Assembly (NCBI GenBank): GCA_030407315.1
Contig: JALQPE010000012.1
Coordinates: 62,001 to 126,000, forward strand
Direction: 5' to 3'
Source of the DNA: Asparagopsis taxiformis
Lineage: Eukaryota > Rhodophyta > Florideophyceae > Bonnemaisoniales > Bonnemaisoniaceae
DNA length: 64,000 bases
Shown here: in pieces, positions 1 through 8,233 of the stretch
Layout of the letters: every line of letters begins with the position of its first letter
How positions within the stretch are numbered: the first letter of the stretch is position 1
Translations under genes and position numbers: made by a program
The notes under the pieces: generated by a model
Seen by the model: the letters and a program-made list of their open reading frames with translations, nothing else
Database searches by the model: none
What the model was told of the DNA's origin: nothing

Positions 1-1834
1 AAATCAGGCCTTTATCGCCCAAACTCAATGCTGCACGTTCAGGATTGCGGGAGCCGTTCGGCTTGTTGACGGGCGAGGAATCGCGGGAAGGGGCCACGTC
101 CGAGTTGCCGCTCACTTGCGGCCGATCCAATGGTTTCTCAGTATCCGCTGAAGTTCGGGTCTCATCTGTTTGCTGCTGTTTGGAATGGAATGATCCCGAT
201 CTTGTAGGCATGGTAGGCCTGAAATCAGTGCATCTGTGGATTGTCAAATTTTGCATGGCCTCGGGCAGTTGAAAGTCATAGAAATGTCTGCCCGGTTTGT
301 TCGCGTCACTGTTAAGCACGGATGTATCACCGTTACGTAATGCAGTAATCACAATGTTTTCTGCATCAGAAAACAACTGACTACGGGAAGGGTGCGCAAT
401 ATCGAGCCCGCACACAAGCGTGTGTAATACTCGGATGAAATGTTCTTTCATAGCATTTTCTGCACTGGTCTCCGGGCCGTCAGCACTATCTGACCAATCT
501 AGTCCTGCACAAAAGCGGGACAAGGCAGACACAATGCCAGCCTCAAGAAGCGCATCCTGAACATCTTTGCGCCGCTTTCCTGAGAGCAAGGCGTGAAGGA
601 CGATAAGAACGTCTACTTGATGCGTTGCCATAAAGATATCGAGCACGGATGGCGGTTCACGTTCCGGTACAGAGCGCGAGAGCTCGTCGGCGCTAAGGGT
701 ACGCACCAGTGGCGTTTGGAAACCGGTTGCGATGCGATGCTCCAGTTGCGACCATGAATGCGCGGGGGCTGGCGTATCGATTCCCATAGATGCACTCCAC
801 GTTAGAAGGAGCAGGAGTTGGTGGACGCGGTCGTCCGGGGCTACACGGCGGACGGCATGCTGAATGGGAAGCAGAGGTGGATTTACACCGTTTTGTTCGT
901 CGACACGAACGACTGCCGCGTCTTCCAGGTCTTGGCCAAATTCAGTGTCTAGGGAGGCAGCGCCATGACGGAGGGCTTGGTCGACGAGACGGAGATCTGG
1001 TGTCGACGGTGGCGGTATTGAGATGAGTTTGGTCAGATGATTGAAGAAGTTTTGGATTGAAACTAGCATGGCGTGATTGCGATCACGGGTCATGCGTGAG
1101 TCGGGAAGGTAGGAACGACGCGAATGCAGGTATCGCTTTGAAGGCTCTATGTTGCGCCAGTCTGTATGGCACAGGGAGCAGGCTGTCGGACAGGGGATGT
1201 CTCGTTCATCTAAAAGTGGGGGAAGGAGACGAGTGAGCACACCGAGGTTGAAGGGCGTGGTGGATTCTAGCAGTTTTGACAAATGGGGAGTTGTGGAGAG
1301 GTCTAATGGGGGCGCGTGAGGCTCTGCATGGAGAATGTCCTCGATTAGCTCGGTGGTAATCTCGAGATGAGATGGAAGAGTTGCAATGAGAGCGGGGAGC
1401 GGCGCAGTGGCAGCAAGCCGGCGCGTCAGAAAAGACGTGGCAGAGGTGGCATTGAGCACAGTAATCGTCTCAGAAAGTAGCTTGGAAAGGGTGTGGGGAG
1501 TGAACGGGGAATCGGGATAGAGTCTGACAATTCGTTGCAGAAGGTTGGAGGTGAGTTCTGGGAGTTGAAGAGCGGCATAGATGTTGTGGAATTGGGCTCG
1601 CTGGGAATCTGGGATTTGAACTTGTTCGAAATGGGTGAGATGTGAGGTTAATGTGGTTAGAGTGGTACGTAGCGTGGTTGCGGCAGTGGCGCAGGGATTC
1701 GCGGGCGGATGTGGAACGGCAAGCGGTGTGAGGGTGATAAGGTTGGTCTGGTGCGGGGTTAAAATTTGTTCGTTTGGAGATAGGGTCACTTTGGGACGGC
1801 GAGGAAGCGTGCCGTTTGTTTCAAAATGCAGCAT
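1..1834 (-). CDS. TRPC4AP/DUF3689-like protein, 3' end cut by window edge
   Basis: The minus strand is open for 611 codons from ATG 1834 to the window edge, with no stop. The order of conserved blocks fits the animal TRPC4-associated protein family: a 'LIEDIL' helix at about residues 163-168, a CxxCHTDW-like block, then 'VLHALLSGKRRKDVQDAL' about two thirds in, matching the family block that reads roughly 'VLCVLLMGRQRNQV'. In animals the protein is a helical-repeat substrate adaptor for a cullin-4 ubiquitin ligase; that role here is inferred. The last visible ~60 residues are Ser/Pro/Lys-rich and poorly ordered. The reading frame stays coding-like upstream of ATG 1834 until a stop at 1898-1900 (the peptide 'VDYFLILAPV' precedes the Met), and a pyrimidine-rich 3' splice-like site lies near 1888-1892, so a short 5' exon, perhaps starting at ATG 2123, probably exists. 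Confidence 0.65.
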   Translation of the reverse strand, partial: MLHFETNGTLPRRPKVTLSPNEQILTPHQTNLITLTPLAVPHPPANPCATAATTLRTTLTTLTSHLTHFEQVQIPDSQRAQFHNIYAALQLPELTSNLLQRIVRLYPDSPFTPHTLSKLLSETITVLNATSATSFLTRRLAATAPLPALIATLPSHLEITTELIEDILHAEPHAPPLDLSTTPHLSKLLESTTPFNLGVLTRLLPPLLDERDIPCPTACSLCHTDWRNIEPSKRYLHSRRSYLPDSRMTRDRNHAMLVSIQNFFNHLTKLISIPPPSTPDLRLVDQALRHGAASLDTEFGQDLEDAAVVRVDEQNGVNPPLLPIQHAVRRVAPDDRVHQLLLLLTWSASMGIDTPAPAHSWSQLEHRIATGFQTPLVRTLSADELSRSVPEREPPSVLDIFMATHQVDVLIVLHALLSGKRRKDVQDALLEAGIVSALSRFCAGLDWSDSADGPETSAENAMKEHFIRVLHTLVCGLDIAHPSRSQLFSDAENIVITALRNGDTSVLNSDANKPGRHFYDFQLPEAMQNLTIHRCTDFRPTMPTRSGSFHSKQQQTDETRTSADTEKPLDRPQVSGNSDVAPSRDSSPVNKPNGSRNPERAALSLGDKGLI

Positions 1835-2158
1835 GACCGGAGCGAGAATGAGAAAATAGTCAACACAAGGTGGGACGGTTGCGTCGACTCTGCGAATTCA
1901 AGACGAAGGGCGTATGCGAAGTGATAAATGAGACGTGCCAACACCATTGGCAGGCAGTGTACTGGGCATGCATCCAGCTTACGCAGTCGGCAAATACGAA
2001 ATAATTTGTGCTGCTGTAGTTAGTAATTATTTTCACCTCGCATTCACCTCGAGCTCGTACAATCTCGGTGAGCAATCCCTCTGCCACACACCGATCGTTC
2101 TCCTTGTTTGTGACCGCGCCCATCTCACTTCACTCTTCCCTCCAGCATTGCCCGCGCC

Positions 2159-4312
2159 ATGCAGCAAAAGGGCGCTTTTGCGCATCCAACTCCTCTGCTT
2201 CGCACGTCGTTCACCTCTCCCTTTGTAACGCCCCATGCCAAATCCGCCTCGCCTCATCTGCTTCTCTCATGTCGTGTCGCCGCCCCAACTACCGCTCCGC
2301 CCAAGCAATATGCCCCTCCGACCGAAAATCCATATCCACAGCCCGCTGGAACCCCCGCCGTCTTTTCGCAAAAGATTCCCCAGCTCTCCTCCGTTCCCGA
2401 GATGTTGCGTCAGCACGCAAATGATCCACTCGTCGCCCAGACCCCAGCACTCGTGGATACCCACCATGGAGACCCTGTGTCCCTGACGTACGCACAGCTT
2501 TCCGTCGAAGTGGATCGTTTCACAGCTGGTTTATCCCGATTGGGTATGTGTCACGGTGACTTCGTCTCGCTTTTCTCCGAGAATAGCTACCGCTGGTGCA
2601 TAGCAGACCAGGCAATTATGACCCTCGGCGCCGTAGCTGCTGTGCGCGGTGTTGCTGCCCCAGTGTCCGAGTTGTTATATATTCTCAGTCACTCTGAGAG
2701 TAAATATCTCGTTGTGGAGACTGCCTCTTTGTTGGAAAAATTGGTCCAGGCCGGTCTGGATCTCGCATCATTGAAGTTTGTTGTAATCCTCTTCGGTGCA
2801 CCTCCGGCCATCATCACTGATACCCCTATATATACGTACGAATTGGTGCGATCATACGGCAATTCACCGAAACCGGAGGAGACGACGCCAGTTGCGAAGC
2901 GCACGGATAATGCCACGCTACTTTATACGTCCGGTACAACTCAGAATCCAAAAGGCGTCATGCTCACTCATGATAACCTTTTGACTCAACTCGCCGATAT
3001 TTGTCTGGGTAGTTTGGACCCGCTACCGGGACAGGTATTCCTATCTGTGCTACCGTGTTGGCATGTGTTTGAGCGTACAGCAGGTTATTGGACTCTATCT
3101 AAGGGTATGACTCTTGTATACTCGAACAAACGCCGTTTCCGAGACGATCTCGTCCTCCACAAACCGCATTTGCTTATCTCCGTGCCAAGGGTCTTCGAAA
3201 ACTTACATGCTGCCATTGTTGCCAAGCTGGAGAAGGCTTCTGCATTGCGCAAGGCATTGTTTGCATTTTTCATGGCTGTATCCCTTGCGTTCATTAAGGC
3301 CAGACGTAGGCTGCGTCTACAAGGTGTATCCCCCGAGCGCACAGGCCCATTTGCACCTATTCTAGACGCAATACAGATGGCTCTTCTCATGCCGCTCTAC
3401 ATATTGGCGAATGTGCTCGTCTGGAAGAAAATTCGCGCCGGTTTAGGAGGTCGCATCAGGACAGCTCTTTCCGGAGGTGGTTCTATCCCGATGTATCTGG
3501 AGGACTTTTTTGAATGTGCGAATATCCCAATCTGTGTTGGTTATGGACTTACAGAAACTTCTCCTGTTATTGCCAATCGCTTTGGTCAGCACAATGTCCG
3601 TGGGTCGACTGGAATGAACCTTCCGAAATGTTATGTCAAGATTGTCGACCTGGAGACAGGCAAAATACTGCCGAAGGGAGAACAGGGCACTCTATTTGTG
3701 GCAGGTCCATCAGTGTTTTCGGGCTATTGGAAAAACCCTAAGGCAACGGCCGGTGCATTTGATAGTGAAGGCTATTTCAACACTGGTGACTTGGCGTATT
3801 TCGCGCCAAAGGGTGATATTGTGATCACAGGCCGTAGCAAGGATGTCATTGTCCTTTCCAACGGTGAGAACATTGAGCCTGCAGCAATTGAAGATGCCAT
3901 TCGAGCATCTCCCATGGTTGATCAGGTAATGCTTGTCGGGCAAGACAAGCGTTCACTGGGGGCAATCATTGTGCCTCAGTTGGACTACTTGCAGACGGAG
4001 GGAATAGTAGATGCGGCGTTTGTGAGCAAAGTTAATGAGCTACTAAAAGATGAGGTAGCGAACGCATCGGAGCTGCGGAAACTAGAAGTGGAGTTGAGCG
4101 AGAATGGGGAATTTGACAAGTTGCTGAGTGCGGAGATTCGAACGCGAAATGACGAGCGTAAAAATTACGCGAGTTTCGATCGCATCGCACAGTACAGGAT
4201 TCTGCTCGTGCCATTTACTGTCGAGAATGGTATGATGACGCAGACATTGAAGATCAAGAAAAACGTCGTAACTGACGTATACGCAACAGAAGTAGCTAAT
4301 CTGTATAGTTAA
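2159..4312 (+). CDS. Long-chain acyl-CoA synthetase, plastid-type (AMP-binding)
   Basis: 717 residues. An ANL-superfamily adenylate-forming enzyme that activates fatty acids with ATP and then CoA. Motifs in order: adenylation P-loop at residues 257-265 (TSGTTQNPK), 'LPCWHVFERTAGYW', 'GYGLTETSP', 'GYFNTGDLAYF' and the hinge 'ITGRSKDVIVLSNGENIEP'. The 'WHVFER..GYW' block is typical of the plant plastid AAE15/16 and cyanobacterial acyl-ACP synthetase branch, so recycling of free fatty acids in the plastid is likely. The first ~55 residues are Ser/Thr/Pro/Ala-rich with few acids, as in a transit peptide. One oddity: the normally Gly/Ser sixth P-loop position is Gln262. A hydrophobic stretch around residues 355-425 could hold it to a membrane. 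Divergent from the TRPC4AP-like gene; the 324 bp between them must contain both promoters. Confidence 0.88.
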   Translation: MQQKGAFAHPTPLLRTSFTSPFVTPHAKSASPHLLLSCRVAAPTTAPPKQYAPPTENPYPQPAGTPAVFSQKIPQLSSVPEMLRQHANDPLVAQTPALVDTHHGDPVSLTYAQLSVEVDRFTAGLSRLGMCHGDFVSLFSENSYRWCIADQAIMTLGAVAAVRGVAAPVSELLYILSHSESKYLVVETASLLEKLVQAGLDLASLKFVVILFGAPPAIITDTPIYTYELVRSYGNSPKPEETTPVAKRTDNATLLYTSGTTQNPKGVMLTHDNLLTQLADICLGSLDPLPGQVFLSVLPCWHVFERTAGYWTLSKGMTLVYSNKRRFRDDLVLHKPHLLISVPRVFENLHAAIVAKLEKASALRKALFAFFMAVSLAFIKARRRLRLQGVSPERTGPFAPILDAIQMALLMPLYILANVLVWKKIRAGLGGRIRTALSGGGSIPMYLEDFFECANIPICVGYGLTETSPVIANRFGQHNVRGSTGMNLPKCYVKIVDLETGKILPKGEQGTLFVAGPSVFSGYWKNPKATAGAFDSEGYFNTGDLAYFAPKGDIVITGRSKDVIVLSNGENIEPAAIEDAIRASPMVDQVMLVGQDKRSLGAIIVPQLDYLQTEGIVDAAFVSKVNELLKDEVANASELRKLEVELSENGEFDKLLSAEIRTRNDERKNYASFDRIAQYRILLVPFTVENGMMTQTLKIKKNVVTDVYATEVANLYS

Positions 4313-4432
4313 TCATGTGAGACTCGAAGTCTCTTCTCAAGTAAAGCGGGTGCAACCCTGCACATAGAACAGCCGTTTATACTAATTCGTCGATTCAGAT
4401 TAGACTATATAAATATATTATCTCTGAAGACA

Positions 4433-5710
4433 TCACCCGTTCACGAGATGCTCCACGGGCGGCAGTAACCTCGTCTTGACGCGGCGCCGCGGATTGGCAG
4501 CAGCAGGTGAGCTGAACCATAAGTAATCGGCAATAGGCACCGGACGCTGCCCAGCAGCCATCTCCAGCTTCAACGAACCATCTCGATAATCAAACGCGTC
4601 TGCCGGACCAGGATTCAACATAATTGTCCGCACCTTTGGGACGGGCGCGGCCGGAATCGTGACGATATCGGAGCCTGACTGAGCAGCAGCTTGCACAGCC
4701 GCAACATTGGCATTGCGTTCATAGAGCGCCGTCAGCTGCCGCGACAAACGACCTGATACCCCATACTCAAATTTAACATGGTCACTTCCCATGAGACACA
4801 CCATCGTATGGCCTGGATGTGCGCGAAGAAAGCGTGCAACCTGTGTAGCCATTGCTTCGTCACGCAGCACACGCGCTGTATAGAACGAATTGAAATTGGC
4901 TGCCTTTTCTAACACGCCCATCTTATAATGCGAGGCGTAACTCGGCGTGATACATTCATTGACATATTTCTTATACCCATCTTCAGCAGATATTGCGGAG
5001 AACACGGCGGGTGAGCCGACGTGTTTACGCATCTCAGATGGAGACAGTGCAGTTATACCAGATTCGCGCAACCGGTTCAACGTTCCCTGGTCCATCGAAA
5101 GGGCCACGAGCGGCACTTTGTATTGTCTGCATGTGCGCAAGACGGGCAAATATACTTCATACGGCCACACCCACGAGTTTTCCCAATCTGTCTCCAGGAA
5201 CAAATCCAGCTCGGAAATGTCGCGCGCAATAAACTTATCCAGAGCGGGCTGAAATTGCTGCTGAAACATTTCCAGTCCGACGGCGAGCGGCTTTCGGGCC
5301 GCGAGACGCTCTATTATACGCGCTTGAAGCGTGTGATCTACAAGCGAATTGTGATGCTCGCCGAGAAAGACGGCCTCGCATGGCGTGAGATCATCCAGCA
5401 CGTCGTCGACGGACTCGGGGAGCAGATTGACATCGGCTATCGTTGTGGGAATCACCGAGAAAACTGTCCCGGATGACGTGGGGGATATCAACGCCTGCGC
5501 ATTCGCCGGGGACGCGTCTGGGAGATGCGAGAGAAGCGGCACTGCTGAGAGCAGTTTCAGAACGTCGCGACGCGTCGCTGCCGTGCAGACGGGATGCGTG
5601 CGCGTTCGACGAGGGGGCGAGTTGAGAAGCAGCTTGGTGCGGAATGAGGTTGGAGATGTCACAAAGGCTTGCATGGCGATTTGGAATTTGCAGAAAGCTG
5701 GGAGTTGCAT
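4433..5710 (-). CDS. ChaN/DUF399-family protein with Tat-type thylakoid-lumen signal
   Basis: 425 residues. The core matches the ChaN haem-binding family: 'VFLGEHHNSLVDH' near residue 114, 'KPLAVGLEMFQQQFQPALDKF', 'HPGHTMVCLMGSDHVKFEYGV'. In bacteria ChaN is a haem-binding lipoprotein; plants have plastid members. The N-terminus is bipartite. Residues 1-45 resemble a plastid transit peptide, then Arg47-Arg48 is followed by a hydrophobic run (VLKLLSAVPLLSHL) and an 'ANAQA' cleavage-like site near residue 73. This is a textbook twin-arginine lumen signal, so the protein probably folds in the stroma, possibly with cofactor, before export. Internal Met13 is an alternative start. It sits 261 bp upstream of the NDC80 stop on the same strand; no functional link is evident. 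Confidence 0.82.
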   Translation of the reverse strand: MQLPAFCKFQIAMQAFVTSPTSFRTKLLLNSPPRRTRTHPVCTAATRRDVLKLLSAVPLLSHLPDASPANAQALISPTSSGTVFSVIPTTIADVNLLPESVDDVLDDLTPCEAVFLGEHHNSLVDHTLQARIIERLAARKPLAVGLEMFQQQFQPALDKFIARDISELDLFLETDWENSWVWPYEVYLPVLRTCRQYKVPLVALSMDQGTLNRLRESGITALSPSEMRKHVGSPAVFSAISAEDGYKKYVNECITPSYASHYKMGVLEKAANFNSFYTARVLRDEAMATQVARFLRAHPGHTMVCLMGSDHVKFEYGVSGRLSRQLTALYERNANVAAVQAAAQSGSDIVTIPAAPVPKVRTIMLNPGPADAFDYRDGSLKLEMAAGQRPVPIADYLWFSSPAAANPRRRVKTRLLPPVEHLVNG

Positions 5711-5971
5711 CTCAAGGGTTGGGACTTAGCTTGAGATATGGCAGATAGTTTGGGCTACGAATTGAGTAGTGGAGTTTACTGCCTATTATTTCACGCCAGG
5801 TGGAGATTGTAATTTGGATTGACCGATTTGCTGTCGTTGTCAACATATCTCGGTGAGCAAATCAGATGTTGGAGAAGTTGGGTACAATAATAATGTTGCG
5901 GCCCTATGTTTCGAAATAACAACAGAAGTTTAATAAAGTACACTAGCTACAATCTTTGCTCAGACCACAAC

Positions 5972-7825
5972 TTAACATTGCTCTTCCGCCATGTCTTGGC
6001 TAACCTGATCGAAATGATCACTGATACGCATAATACCCTCCCTTACATCTTGCCTATGCTTGAGACAAATTTCAATATCGCGGGCCAAACAAATCGCCAA
6101 CCGCCTTCTCTCTCGTTCGAATCGGTCTTCGAGCGACTTATGCTCTTGCACGAGGTTTTCGTTCCTTCTTTCACATTCCCGCAGCCTCTCCTGCATATTC
6201 TGTCTCATCTCTGCAAGTTCCTGCGCATTGTGCATTGAAGAGTTTTCCTGCTTATCAAGCTGCTCTTTCAATCGCACTTTCCTGTCCTCGTACTCTTCAT
6301 CCATTTTCTTTTCCCTGCTTTCCATGGTAGCCAATTCGTGACGAAGGATGAGCAGATCTTCTTCCTTCTTGTCAATGCTCGACTGCAGGGCGAGGCCAGC
6401 TTCACGAAGCGCAGGAATTTCTTCTGAACGAGAATGCTTAAACTGTTTCACATACTCCAGTGTTTGCTGCATCGCCTTGCATGGTAGCATGTCCTCCACT
6501 TGCGTCAGTGATGCGTCTCTGGACAACGAAATCGCAAAGTCGTGTCCACTCCAAGCCGCAGAGCCCTCAGAAGCGAGCTGCATTTTGGAAATCGCCGCAT
6601 GGTACGCACCGAGAGCATCACTTAGTGCTGCAGATTGTGACGCCAGTTCCCGCTCGGCCTGTTTCTGTTCGATTTCCGCCCGTGTGCGATCATTGCCGAC
6701 CGCATTCAGGCCTTCTCGAAGAGCTTCTCTATCTGCAGCGATTCTCTCCACGTCGATTGCCGCTTCTTCTTGTCGGGCGAGCGTTTCCAGCAGTCTCTGC
6801 CTCTCTAATTTTAGTGCTTCGACGCTTTTTCGGACCTGATGCAATTCGTGTGATTTTTCGCTGTCCTTCTTTTTCAAACTGTCCCGGTGTTCGATGAGCG
6901 ATGGGATGAGCAGTCGGAACTTCTTGATGTTTGCATCAATCGTGGATATTTGATCGGTGACTAGCTGTAGTGGAGATGGCTGCGTTCGAAGTGCTTGCAG
7001 TGTTGTGTTGAATTCGTTGAGGTCATTTTCAAGCTTGGCGATTTCTTCGCGTCTTTTTACATTCTCCTCCTCGAATTGTTGCTCAAGTTCTGCGTCGAGT
7101 TCTGGGTGAGTATCAGCGCCCGCAAGGAATTGGTCGTACGCCTTGGTCATATTATCGTAGAACATTTTATCTCTACGAGCTTCCAGGTCCATGTTGTGCT
7201 GATCGGACTCCTTTCTGGAGGTGCGCTCTTCATCATATTTGAGAATTTCATACAACCAGGTCAGCACCCCTAGCAGGGTCGGCCATGTGTGCGGGCTACC
7301 AACGGCGCTGAGAGCGCTTTTGGAAATGGTGAACGGATAACCAAGCATGCGCAAAATGAGCGGGATTTCATCCTCAAATCTCTTTTGGAAAGAAAAGTTG
7401 GGATCAATTCTCTGCAACAAGAAGAGAAATATGTGCTGAAAGTCCTTCGAAGACGGATTGGTGAGAATCTTGGGCGATATGGGATGGTCGTATCCTCGTT
7501 CAATGACAAATGAAATCAAGCTCTTCACGCAGTGCTGCATGTAGGGCCTGTCGTTCAATGGACGCGGATCGGAACGCCCGCCGGGACGATTATACGCCAT
7601 GGATGCACGCGCTGTGCCGCTGATAGAACTTGTGCGCTGGCCGTGCGTCAGCGCGGAGGAGCGACGATGTCCGGGGGCCGGAACGGCGGATGCACGTCGA
7701 TCATCGCCACGCTTGTACGTCGGCATTAGACTGCCGTTGCGTGCGTTGCGGGAGGCTGGGCCGCCTATCGACATACGCGAGTTCATGGTGCTTTGCGACA
7801 CCGGTCCGAGCGTTGTGCGTCTCAT
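5972..7825 (-). CDS. NDC80: Kinetochore protein NDC80/HEC1
   Basis: 617 residues. Subunit of the NDC80 complex that couples kinetochores to spindle microtubules. The N-terminal ~85 residues are basic and Ser/Arg-rich, like the Aurora-regulated tail. The calponin-homology domain follows at about 88-205 ('RPLNDRPYMQHCVKSLISF', 'NPSSKDFQHIFLFLLQRIDP', 'LRMLGYPFTISKSAL', 'TWPTLLGVLTWLYEI'), all family signatures. Residues ~230-610 are almost continuous coiled coil for pairing with NUF2. Length is close to animal and yeast homologues (~640-690). No intron is needed. The antisense open frames in this stretch are shadows. Confidence 0.95.
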   Translation of the reverse strand: MRRTTLGPVSQSTMNSRMSIGGPASRNARNGSLMPTYKRGDDRRASAVPAPGHRRSSALTHGQRTSSISGTARASMAYNRPGGRSDPRPLNDRPYMQHCVKSLISFVIERGYDHPISPKILTNPSSKDFQHIFLFLLQRIDPNFSFQKRFEDEIPLILRMLGYPFTISKSALSAVGSPHTWPTLLGVLTWLYEILKYDEERTSRKESDQHNMDLEARRDKMFYDNMTKAYDQFLAGADTHPELDAELEQQFEEENVKRREEIAKLENDLNEFNTTLQALRTQPSPLQLVTDQISTIDANIKKFRLLIPSLIEHRDSLKKKDSEKSHELHQVRKSVEALKLERQRLLETLARQEEAAIDVERIAADREALREGLNAVGNDRTRAEIEQKQAERELASQSAALSDALGAYHAAISKMQLASEGSAAWSGHDFAISLSRDASLTQVEDMLPCKAMQQTLEYVKQFKHSRSEEIPALREAGLALQSSIDKKEEDLLILRHELATMESREKKMDEEYEDRKVRLKEQLDKQENSSMHNAQELAEMRQNMQERLRECERRNENLVQEHKSLEDRFERERRRLAICLARDIEICLKHRQDVREGIMRISDHFDQVSQDMAEEQC

Positions 7826-8233
7826 TGGTTTTCAAAGTTGCGCTGGGAAATGGACGCGGTCGTACGGATTGGGCGGGAACGGGACGCCCGGGAGGTTTGA
7901 TGTGTGCGAGTCGGATGAAACGGCAGTGGGTGGACGAATGATCTGGGGACGAGGCTAGAGCACTTTTTGAATAGATGCTCATTTGAATTTTGGCTGTATT
8001 GCTATTGGTTGAATTCAAAACTTTAAATTGATGGATTGGGATACTTGGGACGTTTCAAGTTGTGACTGTTTTGGATTTTCTAAAGTTATGTTGAAATATA
8101 GGGGTAATTTTTTTAATTTTGTTACCTGCTGTACGTATCTACGCGCCCCAAAAGTTGCGAAAGGATTGTTTCAGCACATCATCGCACGTTATGATACGTA
8201 GTGCTCTGGCGCGCGTGCCAGCGAAACTGAATT

